Shown: piece after piece, positions 6,747 through 15,802 of the stretch
Numbering within the stretch: position 1 is the first letter of the stretch
Layout of the letters: the number at the start of each line of letters is the position of its first letter
From: Microbispora siamensis
GTDB lineage: Bacteria > Actinomycetota > Actinomycetes > Streptosporangiales > Streptosporangiaceae
Length of the DNA: 37,413 nucleotides
Direction of reading: 5' to 3'
Assembly: GCF_016863095.1 (NCBI RefSeq)
Contig: NZ_BOOF01000046.1
Span: 1-37,413, forward strand
Translations under genes and position numbers: made by a program
The notes under the pieces: generated by a model
What the model was told of the DNA's origin: nothing
The model's input: the letters and a program-made list of their open reading frames with translations, nothing else
Database searches by the model: none

Positions 6747-9005
6747 TCAGCCGAAGATGCGAGGCAGCGCGGACGCGTGGACCTCGCGGAGCTCCTCGAC
6801 CGGGACGTCGAGGACGCCCTCGACCGTGAGCGCGGAACCGCCGGTGAGGCCGAGCCCGGAGCAGGGGACCTCGTGGCGGGCGCACAGGTCGGCGAGGGCG
6901 TCGAACGCCTCGGGCCGCACGCACACCAGCGCCCGCGCGGCCGACTCGCTGAACAGCTCGACGAAGGCGTCCTCGCCCGGCAGGGTCACCGTGCAGCCGA
7001 CGCCCTGGGCCAGGCACGACTCCGCCAGGGCGACCGCGAGACCGCCGTCGGACAGGTCGTGCGAGCCCTCCAGCAGCCCGCGGGCCGCCGCCTCGGTCAG
7101 CACCGCCGCCAGGCCGCGCTCGGCCTCCAGGTCCGCCTGCGGGGGCAGGCCGCCCAGGTGGCCGTGGACGACGTGCGCCCACTCCGAGCCGCCGAACTCC
7201 TCGCGGGTCTCGCCCAGCAGGAGGACGCGCAGGCCGGGAGCGGTGAAGCCGGGCCTGACCCGCTGCGCCACGTCGTCGATCACGCCGAGCACGCCGACCA
7301 CCGGCGTCGGGTTGATCGCGGTCGAGCCGGTCTGGTTGTAGAACGACACGTTGCCGCCGGTCACCGGCACGCCCAGGGTCCGGCAGGCGTCGGCGAGCCC
7401 GCGTACGGCCTCGGAGAACTGCCACATGACCTCGGGGTCCTCCGGCGAGCCGAAGTTGAGGCAGTTGGTGACGGCCAGCGGCTTCGCGCCGGTCACCGCC
7501 ACGTTGCGGTACGCCTCCGCCAGCGCGAGCTGGGCTCCCGTGTACGGGTCGAGCTTGGCGTAGCGGCCGTTGCCGTCGGTGGCGAGCGCGATGCCACGCG
7601 TGGTCTCCTGCGCGCCCGGCATGGCCTCGGAGATGCGCAGCATGCCGGAGTCGGCGGGCTGGGCCAGCACCGTGTTGCCCCGGACGTACCGGTCGTACTG
7701 GGAGGTCACCCACTCCTTGGACCCGAGGTTGGGCGAGCCGAGCAGGGTGAGCAGGGTCTCCCGCAGGTCCTCGGGCCTCGGCAGGCGCTCGGGACCGTCG
7801 GCGTTGAGCGCCGCCTGCCCGGCGGGCTCGTGGAACGGGCGCTCGTAGACCGGGCCCTCGTCGGCGGCCGTGCCCGGCGGGATGTCGACGATGACCTCGC
7901 CGTCCCACGTCATCACGAGCCTGCCGGTGTCGGTGACCTCGCCGATCACGGTCGCCGGGACGTCCCACTTGTCGCAGATCGCCATGAAGGCCGCGATGTC
8001 GTCGGGCGTGACGACCGCCATCATGCGCTCCTGCGACTCGCTCATCAGGATCTCCTCGGGCCGCAGCGTGGGATCGCGCAGCGGGACGAGGTTGAGGTTC
8101 ACCTCCATGCCACCGGTGCCCTTGGCGGCCAGCTCGGTCGTGGCGCAGGACACCCCGGCCGCGCCGAGGTCCTGGATGCCGACGACCACGTCCGCCTGGT
8201 ACAGCTCCAGGCAGCACTCGATGAGCAGCTTCTCCATGAACGGGTCGCCGACCTGCACGGCGGGCCGCTTGGCCTGCGACTCGTCCTCGAAGGTGGCCGA
8301 CGCCAGCACCGACGCCCCGCCGATGCCGTCCGCGCCGGTCCTGGCGCCGAACAGCACGACCTTGTTGCCGGGGCCGGGCGCGGTGGCCAGCTTGATCTGG
8401 TCCTTGCGCAGCAGGCCGACGCACAGGGCGTTGACCAGCGGGTTGCCGATGTAGCAGGGGTCGAAGACGACCTCGCCGCCGATGTTGGGCAGGCCGAGGC
8501 AGTTGCCGTAGTGGCTGATGCCCTCGACCACGCCCGGCAGCACGCGGCGCGTGTCGGGCTGGTCGGCCCCGCCGAAGCGCAGCGAGTCCATGACCGCGAC
8601 CGGCCGGGCGCCCATCGACATGATGTCGCGCACGATGCCGCCGACGCCGGTCGCGGCGCCCTGGTGCGGCTCGACGTACGACGGGTGGTTGTGGGATTCG
8701 ATCTTGAAGGTGGCGGCCCAGCCGTCGCCGATGTCGACCACACCGGCGTTCTCGCCCATGCCGACGAGCAGGGCCTCCGACTCGGGCGCCTTGGTCCCGA
8801 ACTGCCGCAGGTGCACCTTGGACGACTTGTAGGAGCAGTGCTCGCTCCACATCACCGAGTAGATCGCCAGCTCGGAGCTGGTCGGCCGGCGCCCGAGGAT
8901 CTCGCGTACGCGCTGGTACTCGTCGTCCTTCATGCCCAGCTCGGCGTACGGCTGGCGCTCGTCCGGCGTCTCCTGCGCGCGCCTGACGCTGTCGAGAGTG
9001 CTCAC
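6747..9005 (-). CDS. purL: Phosphoribosylformylglycinamidine synthase subunit PurL
   Basis: Protein of 752 residues, the length of the small PurL that works with separate PurQ and PurS. It catalyses the ATP-dependent amidation of FGAR to FGAM in purine synthesis. Recognisable blocks are SVMWSEHCSYKSSK, FKIESHNHPSYVEP with GAATGVGGI, DLGAAGVSCATTE and SHDLSDGGLAVALAE. The GTG start at 9005 overlaps the purQ stop as GTGA, so the two are translationally coupled; starting here also removes a long overlap with purQ. The C-terminus runs into the bidirectional terminator at 6696-6732. Confidence 0.97.
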   Translation of the reverse strand: MSTLDSVRRAQETPDERQPYAELGMKDDEYQRVREILGRRPTSSELAIYSVMWSEHCSYKSSKVHLRQFGTKAPESEALLVGMGENAGVVDIGDGWAATFKIESHNHPSYVEPHQGAATGVGGIVRDIMSMGARPVAVMDSLRFGGADQPDTRRVLPGVVEGISHYGNCLGLPNIGGEVVFDPCYIGNPLVNALCVGLLRKDQIKLATAPGPGNKVVLFGARTGADGIGGASVLASATFEDESQAKRPAVQVGDPFMEKLLIECCLELYQADVVVGIQDLGAAGVSCATTELAAKGTGGMEVNLNLVPLRDPTLRPEEILMSESQERMMAVVTPDDIAAFMAICDKWDVPATVIGEVTDTGRLVMTWDGEVIVDIPPGTAADEGPVYERPFHEPAGQAALNADGPERLPRPEDLRETLLTLLGSPNLGSKEWVTSQYDRYVRGNTVLAQPADSGMLRISEAMPGAQETTRGIALATDGNGRYAKLDPYTGAQLALAEAYRNVAVTGAKPLAVTNCLNFGSPEDPEVMWQFSEAVRGLADACRTLGVPVTGGNVSFYNQTGSTAINPTPVVGVLGVIDDVAQRVRPGFTAPGLRVLLLGETREEFGGSEWAHVVHGHLGGLPPQADLEAERGLAAVLTEAAARGLLEGSHDLSDGGLAVALAESCLAQGVGCTVTLPGEDAFVELFSESAARALVCVRPEAFDALADLCARHEVPCSGLGLTGGSALTVEGVLDVPVEELREVHASALPRIFG

Positions 9006-9685
9006 GCGTTCACCAGCCGCTTCAGGATGGAGGTGAAGAAACCGCGGCCGTCCACGCTCGGCGCGCCGGTCAGGTCCTCGACCGCGTGCTCGGGGTGGGG
9101 CATGAGGCCGACGATGTTCCCGGCCTCGTTGGTGATCCCGGCGATGTCGTTGAGCGAGCCGTTCGGGTTGCCGCCCGCGTAGCGGAAGACCACCCGGCCC
9201 TCGCCCTCCAGCGCCGCCAGCGTCGCCGCGTCGGCCACGTAACGGCCTTCGCCGTGCTTGATCGGCAACACGATCTCCTGGCCGTCCGCGAAGTCCGCCG
9301 TCCACGCCGTACGCGTGCTCTCCACGCGGATGCGCTGGTCGCGGCAGATGTAGTGGAGACCCTCGTTGCGGGTCAGCGCGCCCGGCAGCAGGTGCGCCTC
9401 GCAGAGGATCTGGAAGCCGTTGCAGGTGCCGAGCACGGGCAGCCCGGCCTGGGCGGCCGGGATCAGCTCGGTCATGAGAGGGGAGAACCGGGAGATCGCC
9501 CCGCAGCGAAGATAGTCGCCGTAGGAGAACCCGCCGGGCAGGAAGACGGCGTCGACTCCCTTGAGGTCGTGATCGGCGTGCCACAGGGGCACCGCCTCCG
9601 CTCCGGCCAGCCGTACGGCTCGCGCGGCGTCCTGGTCGTCGAGTGTTCCGGGGAAGGTGACGACGCCCACCCGGGCAGCGCTCAT
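9002..9685 (-). CDS. purQ: Phosphoribosylformylglycinamidine synthase glutaminase subunit PurQ
   Basis: Protein of 227 residues of the class I glutamine amidotransferase fold. The nucleophile is Cys88 in GTCNGFQ, and the His-Glu pair is in LMPHPEHAVED near the C-terminus. It hydrolyses glutamine and channels ammonia to PurL. ATG 9685 is the best start: GGAGGG lies 9-10 bases upstream and the protein begins with the family-typical RVGVVTFPGT strand. It is separated from the upstream minus-strand gene by 171 bases with two hairpins, so it may have its own promoter rather than relying on the purS promoter. Confidence 0.96.
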   Translation of the reverse strand: MSAARVGVVTFPGTLDDQDAARAVRLAGAEAVPLWHADHDLKGVDAVFLPGGFSYGDYLRCGAISRFSPLMTELIPAAQAGLPVLGTCNGFQILCEAHLLPGALTRNEGLHYICRDQRIRVESTRTAWTADFADGQEIVLPIKHGEGRYVADAATLAALEGEGRVVFRYAGGNPNGSLNDIAGITNEAGNIVGLMPHPEHAVEDLTGAPSVDGRGFFTSILKRLVNA

Positions 9686-9761
9686 GACAGTTTTCCCTCC
9701 AAGGCGCACGCCACCGTCATCTGGCCGGACGGCGGTCTGTGGCGGTACACCTCAGGGTATC

Positions 9762-9781
9762 GGAGCCGCCAAATCGGCTCC
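9762..9781 (-). promoter_or_regulatory. Small hairpin upstream of purQ
   Basis: GGAGCCG (9762-9768) and CGGCTCC (9775-9781) around CCAAAT. It lies 77 bases upstream of the purQ start on the minus strand. It may be a second terminator or a leader structure; I cannot tell which. Confidence 0.35.
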
Positions 9782-9809
9782 CCCCGCGGAGGCCCACTTC
9801 CGATCACCT

Positions 9810-9841
9810 GTCACGCCGGGGCTCCCCGAGCCCGGCGTGAC
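9810..9841 (-). terminator. Hairpin terminator of the anti-sigma-like gene
   Basis: Perfect 11-base arms GTCACGCCGGG (9810-9820) and CCCGGCGTGAC (9831-9841), 15 bases after the stop of the minus-strand ATPase gene. No T-run. It would separate that gene from purQL. Confidence 0.6.
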
Positions 9842-9856
9842 GCGGAGCCGGGATCC

Positions 9857-10306
9857 TCAGACCCCGGCGAGGTGGCGATCGAGAGTGAGGTGGTGGGCGA
9901 TGGCGTCCTCGTCCCAGTCGAGTTCCTTGGACAGGCGCACGGTCGTGCCGCGCCCCGGGGTGATGTCGAACGAGAGATCGTCCACGACGGCGCGCATGAT
10001 CAGGATGCCCCGGCCGTTCTCGGTCTCCGCCGGCGGATACTGGCGGGGGATCATGTGCAGCCCCTCGCCTTCGTCGGCGACGCGCAGCTCACAGCGGCCG
10101 TTGCCAATGGTGGCCATGACCTCGTAGCGGTTGGCGGGACCACCATGCCGCACCGCGTTGGCGCACGCCTCGGATGTGGCCAGGAGTATGTCGGACACGC
10201 ACTCCTCGGTCACCCCGAGAGACCGCAGCGCGTCTCCCACCACGCGGCGGACCATCGGGATGCCGATCGCGTCCCGTGGCATCGCCAGTGAGAACTCAAT
10301 ATCCAC
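9857..10306 (-). CDS. Anti-sigma regulatory factor / RsbW-like serine kinase (HATPase_c)
   Basis: Protein of 149 residues with the GHKL ATPase motifs of the SpoIIAB/RsbW group: N-box SEACANAVRHG (Glu46, Asn50), G1 box VADEGEG (79-82) and G2 box NGRGILIM (97-104). Such proteins bind a sigma factor, or phosphorylate an anti-anti-sigma protein, as a stress or development switch; actinomycetes have many copies with unknown partners. The start is GTG 10306, with GGAGGGG just upstream. No sigma factor or STAS anti-anti-sigma gene is near, so the partner is elsewhere. Its position between purS and purQ is unusual; hairpins on both sides suggest an independent transcription unit. Confidence 0.88.
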   Translation of the reverse strand: MDIEFSLAMPRDAIGIPMVRRVVGDALRSLGVTEECVSDILLATSEACANAVRHGGPANRYEVMATIGNGRCELRVADEGEGLHMIPRQYPPAETENGRGILIMRAVVDDLSFDITPGRGTTVRLSKELDWDEDAIAHHLTLDRHLAGV

Positions 10307-10378
10307 CGGACCCCTCCCCGGTGTCGAAGGTCACCAAGGTAGGCTTCCCCGATGAATCAGGGCTAACCGCAAAATCAC

Positions 10379-10397
10379 GTCCTCGTTATTCAGGACG
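10379..10397 (-). terminator. Short inverted repeat downstream of purS
   Basis: CGTCCT (10379-10384) and AGGACG (10392-10397) around an A/T-richer loop, 82 bases after the purS stop on the minus strand. Weak candidate terminator, or operator for the following ATPase gene. Confidence 0.3.
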
Positions 10398-10480
10398 CAC
10401 CTCATAGGCGGGTTCGAGACGGACCGATGCCTGATTAGGGGTAGACAAGCTGCGGGAACAGTGGTGTGAAATGCGCCACT

Positions 10481-10726
10481 TCACTCCTCGACGCGGATCG
10501 AGAAGTCCTCGATGACCGTGTTCGCGAGGAGGGTTTCGGCCATCTTTCGGACATCCGAAAGCGCGGCCTCGTCGGCCGGGCCGTCCAGCTCCAGCTCGAA
10601 CCGCTTGCCCTGCCGCACCCCGGACACCCCGGAGAAGCCGAGTCGCGGCAGCGCCCTGGCGATCGCCTGGCCCTGCGGGTCGAGGATCTCCGGCTTGAGC
10701 ATGACGTCGACGATGACGCGCGCCAC
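10481..10726 (-). CDS. purS: Phosphoribosylformylglycinamidine synthase subunit PurS
   Basis: Protein of 81 residues, the usual PurS length. The sequence has the family pattern: ARVIVDVMLKPEILDPQG, then RLGFSGVSGVRQGKRFELEL, and a C-terminal ETLLANTVIEDFSI. PurS is the small bridging subunit that lets PurQ dock on PurL. I chose GTG 10726 because GGAGG sits 7 bases upstream and upstream codons do not match the family. It is the first pur gene on the minus strand but is separated from purQ by an anti-sigma-like gene and about 800 bases. Confidence 0.95.
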   Translation of the reverse strand: MARVIVDVMLKPEILDPQGQAIARALPRLGFSGVSGVRQGKRFELELDGPADEAALSDVRKMAETLLANTVIEDFSIRVEE

Positions 10727-10906
10727 GATGTTTCCTCCAATTCGAATGAGGGCCCGCCGGTCCGGGAAAGGTCCGCCCGTTCGGGGGTCCGCCTGGGTCA
10801 AGCCTAGTGCCGCCCCGTCGTCACGCCCGCGACGGGCCGGGCGCCGCGCCGAGCGGTGCCCGAAGCGGGCGCCCGGCCGGTTCCCGCGGCCGGCCCGATG
10901 CCCCGC

Positions 10907-12526
10907 TCAGTTCCTGCGCCCCGGCGGGACGAATTCGTCCAGGGACAGGGCGAGCCACAACTCCAGGCGGTCGCGCGCCTTGCCGAGGTCGCGCCCGCAG
11001 ACGCGCTCGGCCGTCTGCAGGCGGGCCCGCATCGTGTTCCTGTGCACGCCGAGACGCCGCGCCGCCGCCTCGACGCTCGCGCCGCAGTCGAGGAAGGTCC
11101 GGACGGAGGGGACGAGGGCGCCGCCGTGCCGCAGATCGTGCTCCCGCAGCGGCTTGAGCACCACGTCGGCGAAGCGGGCCACGCCCTCGGGGTCCAAGGC
11201 GTCGCGCAGCAGCGCCCATGGCTCGAGGTCGTCGACGTGCGTGTATCCCGGGCCAGCCGCGAGGGCCGTCGCGTGCCGTACGGCGGACGGGATCTCGCCG
11301 ATGTCCCGCGCGCCGCACGCTCCCGCGGAGATGTCCAGGCCGGTGAGCGCGCCCAGCCGTTCGACCAGGGCGGGGCCGAGCCGGGGATCGGTCTGCGGCA
11401 CCACCAGGAGCAGCCCGCCGGCGCGCGGGCAGACGAACACGGTCTCCTCGGCGGCCGGGTCTCCCATGACGTCGCTCAGCGCGTCCAGCGCGGGATCGGC
11501 CAGCGCCGGGGCCTCGCCCTCCGTACGGGCCACGGCCACGATCACCTCGTACGGCGGTGGCGGCATGGGGCAGATCTCGGCGAGCCGGCCGGCCGTGAAC
11601 AGCGGTGCCGCCGGGCCCGCACCGGTCGCGGCACGATCGGCGGCGGCGCGATCGACGGCACAGCCGAGAGCGGCGCTGCCGAGGACGGCGCTGTCGAGGA
11701 CGGCGCTCAGCACGGCGGCGCGCTGGGCGTGCGCGCGGGCGCGGGCCCGGTGCAGCCCCACCAGTTCGATCGCCAGCAGGCTCGCCGCCTGGTTGGCCAG
11801 GATCCTGGTGTGCCACTCGGTCGACGCGCCGCGCAGGGCGAGCCAGCCGCGGGGCGGCCCGGTGAAGCCGAGGCTCTGCACCTGGAGGACCCGGTCGCCC
11901 TTGTCGATCACCATGGAGCCCCGGGGCCCGGTGAGCTGGCCGACCGCCTCCGCGGCCTCCGCGTGCCACGGCCGGGCTCCCTCCGGATGGGACACGCGGG
12001 GCCGTCCCCGGGGATCGAGCAGGAGCGTCTCGCAGTCGGTGTGCTCGGCGAGCGCGCGGAGGATGCCGAGCGAGCCGTGCCGCAGCGCGGCGCGGGCCAT
12101 CGCCTCCTGCGCCGCAGCCGCCCGCCGCTCGCCGCGGACCCGCTCGTCGGCGTGCCAGCGGGCCACGGCCTCCGTCACGGCGACGAACGGCGTCCTGCCG
12201 GTGACCTCAAGCAGGGGCAGCCCGAGGCGGGCCGCGGTCTCGACGATCTCGGGGGGTATCTCGGTCAGGTGCTCGTCCAGCGCGAAGGCCAGGGCGGCGC
12301 AGCCCGCCCCGCTCAGCCGCTCGACGTACTCGGCGCGCCCGCGTGCCGACGCGGGCAGCCCGAGCCCGACCGTCATGACCAGCTCGCCGCCGCGCAGCCA
12401 GGGCACCGGATCGGCCAGCTCGGTCACGTGGGCCCACCTCACGTGGTTGCCCAGCCCGTCGCGGCCGGCGAGCAGGGTGATCTCCAGCATCGGCATGGCC
12501 AGCACGTCGGCGACGGTGAGCGGCAT
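10907..12526 (-). CDS. PucR-family transcriptional regulator
   Basis: Protein of 539 residues with full PucR architecture: N-terminal PucR domain (about 1-125; VADVLAMPMLEITLLAGRDG and a WLRGGELVMTVGL segment), a degenerate GGDEF-like middle, and a C-terminal helix-turn-helix near residues 478-515 (SVEAAARRLGVHRNTMRARL). Relatives respond to purine-catabolic or other nitrogen metabolites. ATG 12526 is preceded by AGGAGAGG. It is divergent from an MHS symporter and amidohydrolase pair, with 116 bases between starts, so it very probably regulates their expression; the inducer is unknown. An Ala/Asp-rich low-complexity stretch (SAVLGSAALG and neighbours) sits in the middle. Confidence 0.88.
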   Translation of the reverse strand: MPLTVADVLAMPMLEITLLAGRDGLGNHVRWAHVTELADPVPWLRGGELVMTVGLGLPASARGRAEYVERLSGAGCAALAFALDEHLTEIPPEIVETAARLGLPLLEVTGRTPFVAVTEAVARWHADERVRGERRAAAAQEAMARAALRHGSLGILRALAEHTDCETLLLDPRGRPRVSHPEGARPWHAEAAEAVGQLTGPRGSMVIDKGDRVLQVQSLGFTGPPRGWLALRGASTEWHTRILANQAASLLAIELVGLHRARARAHAQRAAVLSAVLDSAVLGSAALGCAVDRAAADRAATGAGPAAPLFTAGRLAEICPMPPPPYEVIVAVARTEGEAPALADPALDALSDVMGDPAAEETVFVCPRAGGLLLVVPQTDPRLGPALVERLGALTGLDISAGACGARDIGEIPSAVRHATALAAGPGYTHVDDLEPWALLRDALDPEGVARFADVVLKPLREHDLRHGGALVPSVRTFLDCGASVEAAARRLGVHRNTMRARLQTAERVCGRDLGKARDRLELWLALSLDEFVPPGRRN

Positions 12527-12642
12527 GACCTCTCCTGTGCGCTTCGCCCGAGAAAGCCCCGACGATAGTGCACATCGCCCGCAGTGCTCGCGTCTGACCT
12601 GGTCTTACGGTCTCTCCAACCCCCAACCCACCGGAGGACCTC
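12527..12642. promoter_or_regulatory. Divergent promoter region, PucR regulator / symporter
   Basis: Possible -10 elements are TACGGT (12606-12611) for the plus-strand symporter and TATCGT (minus strand, 12562-12567) for the regulator. Neither has a convincing -35. GTGCAC near 12569 is a small palindrome between them and a possible operator half. The symporter start has a good GGAGG site. Confidence 0.4.
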
Positions 12643-13959
12643 ATGGACCGACGAACTCCCCGCCGGGCCGCGTTCGCGGCCTTCATCGGCACCACGATCG
12701 AGTGGTACGACTTCTACGTCTACGCGACCGCCGCCGCCCTCGTCTTCGGGCACGTCTTCTTCCCGGCGTCCACCGATCCGCTGGTCGGCGTCATGGCGGC
12801 GTTCGCGACGTACGCCGTCGGGTTCTTCGCGCGTCCCCTGGGCGGCGTGGTGTTCGGCCACTTCGGCGACCGGCTGGGCCGCAAGTCGGCCCTGGTCGTC
12901 ACGCTGCTGATGATGGGCGTGGCCACCTTCGCCGTCGGACTGCTGCCCACCTACGCCTCCGTCGGAGCGGCGGCCCCCGCGCTGCTGGTGCTGCTGCGGT
13001 TCGTCCAGGGTCTCGCCGTCGGCGGCGAGTGGGGCGGGGCCGCGCTGATGGCGGTCGAGCACGCCCCGGAGGGGAAGAAGACCTTCTACGGCTCGTTCGC
13101 CCAGCTCGGCAACTCCGCGGGCGCCCTGCTCGCGACCGGGGCGTTCAGCCTGATGACCTCGCTCGGCGACGAGGCCCTGCGCGAGTGGGCCTGGCGGGTG
13201 CCGTTCCTGGTCTCGGCGGTCCTGGTGCTCGTCGGCATGTTCATCCGGCTGCGGGTGGAGGAGTCGCCGGTCTTCGAGCAGGTCAGGCAGCGGCGCGAGA
13301 GCGCGCCCGCGGCCGCCGCGGAGCTGCCGATCAGGGCGGCGCTGCGGTCGTCGTGGCGGCCCGTGCTGCTCGGCATCGGGGCGCTCCCCGTGGCCATCGG
13401 CGGCTACTACATCGCGACGACCTTCCTGCTCGCGTACGCGACCGGCGCGGACGTCGGCGTCGAGGAGCAGGTGGTGCTCAACGGGCTCAGCTTCGCCGCG
13501 TTCGTCGAACTCGTCGCCACGCTCGCCATCTCGTGGCTCGGCGACAGGGTCGGCGGGCGCCGCGTGGTGATCGTGGGGCTGGTCGCCGTGGCCCTGCTGG
13601 CGGTGCCGCAGTTCACGGTGATGGGGACGCGCAACACGGTCCTCATCTTCCTGATGCTGGGCCTCATGCGCCTGGCCATGTCCGCGACGTACGGGCCTAT
13701 GGCCACGCTGCTCGCGGAGATGTTCCCCCCGAACGTCCGCTACACGGGCATGTCGCTGTCCTACCAGGTGGCCGGGGCGATCTTCGGCGGGCTCTCGCCG
13801 CTGGCGGCGACCGCCCTCGTCAAGGCCGGCGGCGGGGGGCCCGCGCCCGCCATCGGGCTGCTGATCGGGATGTGCCTGCTCAGCGTGGTCTGCCTGGCCG
13901 CCGCGCCGCGCCACCGCGACACCCCGGCCGTCCCCGGCGTTTCCGCCGTCTCCCAGTGA
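12643..13959 (+). CDS. MFS transporter, metabolite:H+ symporter (MHS) family
   Basis: Protein of 438 residues with about 12 membrane segments. EWYDFYVY (20-27) at the first helix and GDRLGRKSALV (75-85) in the loop after helix 2 are the MHS/MFS signatures; RFVQGLAVGGEWGGAA follows in helix 4. MHS members such as ShiA, ProP and KgtP import organic acids or zwitterions with protons. The substrate here is unknown. It is followed after 19 bases by an amidohydrolase, making a likely two-gene operon for uptake and hydrolysis of one compound, under the divergent PucR-type regulator. Confidence 0.9.
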   Translation: MDRRTPRRAAFAAFIGTTIEWYDFYVYATAAALVFGHVFFPASTDPLVGVMAAFATYAVGFFARPLGGVVFGHFGDRLGRKSALVVTLLMMGVATFAVGLLPTYASVGAAAPALLVLLRFVQGLAVGGEWGGAALMAVEHAPEGKKTFYGSFAQLGNSAGALLATGAFSLMTSLGDEALREWAWRVPFLVSAVLVLVGMFIRLRVEESPVFEQVRQRRESAPAAAAELPIRAALRSSWRPVLLGIGALPVAIGGYYIATTFLLAYATGADVGVEEQVVLNGLSFAAFVELVATLAISWLGDRVGGRRVVIVGLVAVALLAVPQFTVMGTRNTVLIFLMLGLMRLAMSATYGPMATLLAEMFPPNVRYTGMSLSYQVAGAIFGGLSPLAATALVKAGGGGPAPAIGLLIGMCLLSVVCLAAAPRHRDTPAVPGVSAVSQ

Positions 13960-13978
13960 TCCAGTAGTTGGAGGAGTC

Positions 13979-15592
13979 TTGTCCGCGATCGTCATCACCA
14001 ACGCCAAGGTCCGCACCATGGACCCCGGTACGCCCAGGGGAGAGGCCCTGGCCGTACGCGACGGCCGCATCCTCGCCGTCGGCCGGGACGCGGACGTGTC
14101 GGCCGTGGCCGGACCCGGCGCCGAGGTGATCGACGCCGGCGGCCGCACGGTGCTGCCGGGGTTCATCGACCCGCACAACCACCTGCTGTCCACGGCCGAG
14201 TCGCTGGTGTCCGTCGACGCCCGCTACCCGGCCGTGGGGAGCGCCGCCGACCTGGTGGCGGTGATCGCCGCGGAGGCGGAGCGTACGCCGCCGGGCCAGT
14301 GGATCAGGGCGTTCGGCATGGACGACGCGAAGTTCCCCGGGGGCCGGCCCTCCCGGCGCGACCTGGACGAGGCGACGACCGAGCACCCGGTGATCGTCTA
14401 TCACGTCTCCGGCCACCACGCCGTGGTCAACTCCGCCGCGCTGGCGTGGCGGGGCATCACCGCGGACGTGCCCGACCCGGTCGGCGGCGCCTTCCTGCGC
14501 GACGAGGGCGGCCGGCTCACCGGGATGGTGCTGGACTCCGCGATGCAACTGCTGCTGCCGACCGCCGTGGACATCGGCTGCCACGGCCCCAACTTCCACA
14601 CCGATCTCCCGGCGGAGCAGCTGCTGTCCTGGCTCGCCGCCGCCGGGGAGAGGTACCTGTCGGCGGGACTCACGACGGTGTGCGACCCCCAGGTGTCCCG
14701 CCGGGAGCTGTCGATCTACCGGGCCGCGCACGCCGCGGGCACGCTGCCGGTCCGCACGGTCTGCATGCCCCTGTCGCACATGCTGGACGACCTGGCCGCG
14801 CTCGGCCTGGCCGGTCCCTTCGGCGACGACATGCTGCGCCTGGGCGCGATGAAGTTCTACTGCGACGGCACGCTGCTCGGCGGCACCGCCCTGTTCAGCG
14901 AGCCGTACGGCGAGGGCGGCCAGTTCACCGGCTCCACCTATCACCGGCCCGAGCGCCTCACGGACCTCGTCCGCCGGGCCGCCGAGGCGGGCTGGCAGGT
15001 CGGCATCCACACGCAGGGCGATCTCGCGATGGCCTACACGCTCGACGCGATCAAGGCCGCGGTGGCCGTGTCGGGGGACGACGCCCGGCCGCGCATCGAG
15101 CACTGCGGCCACCCGACCCCCGACCAGGTGCGCGATTTCGCCGCGCTCGGCGTGATCCCGGTCAACCAGCCGAACTTCCTGTACGACAGCGGCAGGGATT
15201 TCGTACGGCGGCTGGGGGAGCGCCGCGCCCACCGGCTCCAGCCGATGCGCGAGGAGATCGACGCCGGGCTCCGCCCGGTGCTGTCGAGCGACTCGTTCGT
15301 GTCCTCGCTGCGGCCGATGGAGACCGTGGCCAACGCCGTACGGCGGCGCACCCGGGAGGGCGACCCCATCGGCGCCGACCACGCCGTCACCCTGGACGAG
15401 GCGCTGCGCGCCCACACCGCCGACGCGGCGTACGCGCTGCGGATGGAGGACCGGATCGGCTCCCTGACGCCGGGCAAGCTGGCCGACGTCGTCGTCCTGG
15501 ACCACGACCTCGACCGCCTCGGCGTGGACGAGCTGGCGGGGGTGGACGCGTGGCTGACGATGCTGGGCGGACGGGTGGTCCACCGCTCCTGA
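13979..15592 (+). CDS. Amidohydrolase, YtcJ-like (Amidohydro_3)
   Basis: Protein of 537 residues from a TTG start at 13979 with GGAGGAG 3-9 bases upstream. The fold is the amidohydrolase TIM barrel: an N-terminal beta sandwich, then GFIDPHNHLL with metal ligands His66 and His68, a later VGIHTQGD, RIEHCGHPTPDQ, and the aspartate in LSSDSF. The C-terminal EDRIGSLTPGKLADVVVLD is the usual end segment. YtcJ-type enzymes hydrolyse amide or imine bonds in varied small molecules; the substrate is not predictable here. Being paired with an importer and a PucR-type regulator, it is probably catabolic and possibly acts on a nitrogen-containing compound. Confidence 0.88.
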   Translation: MSAIVITNAKVRTMDPGTPRGEALAVRDGRILAVGRDADVSAVAGPGAEVIDAGGRTVLPGFIDPHNHLLSTAESLVSVDARYPAVGSAADLVAVIAAEAERTPPGQWIRAFGMDDAKFPGGRPSRRDLDEATTEHPVIVYHVSGHHAVVNSAALAWRGITADVPDPVGGAFLRDEGGRLTGMVLDSAMQLLLPTAVDIGCHGPNFHTDLPAEQLLSWLAAAGERYLSAGLTTVCDPQVSRRELSIYRAAHAAGTLPVRTVCMPLSHMLDDLAALGLAGPFGDDMLRLGAMKFYCDGTLLGGTALFSEPYGEGGQFTGSTYHRPERLTDLVRRAAEAGWQVGIHTQGDLAMAYTLDAIKAAVAVSGDDARPRIEHCGHPTPDQVRDFAALGVIPVNQPNFLYDSGRDFVRRLGERRAHRLQPMREEIDAGLRPVLSSDSFVSSLRPMETVANAVRRRTREGDPIGADHAVTLDEALRAHTADAAYALRMEDRIGSLTPGKLADVVVLDHDLDRLGVDELAGVDAWLTMLGGRVVHRS

Positions 15593-15802
15593 GGCGTGGC
15601 GCCGGGGGTGTGGCGTCGCACAGTCCGGGAATCGGAGAAGTGTGGACGGGCGGGCGGGGTCTTGCGCTGAGGGGTGTGAGTTCTGCCACGATGTCCCCAT
15701 ATGCGCCCGGTCGCCCACCCCAGCGGCCGTACGCCCGACGACCCGGCCTTCCTGCGGGGGTGACCCCACCCGCGGGGGCCCGACACGCACAGGAGTGGCA
15801 AC

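Noticed and set aside
6777..9182. An 801-codon plus-strand frame opposite purL
   Set aside because: Antisense artefact of GC-rich coding DNA; purL is unambiguous on the minus strand.
10512..13967. A 1151-codon plus-strand frame over purS, the PucR gene and the MHS symporter
   Set aside because: Composition is Ser/Arg/Ala-rich and it lies opposite or out of frame with clear genes.
15753..15780. GC-rich inverted repeats before E1-alpha as an attenuator or riboswitch
   Set aside because: Arms are short G and C runs expected by composition; no known riboswitch pattern.
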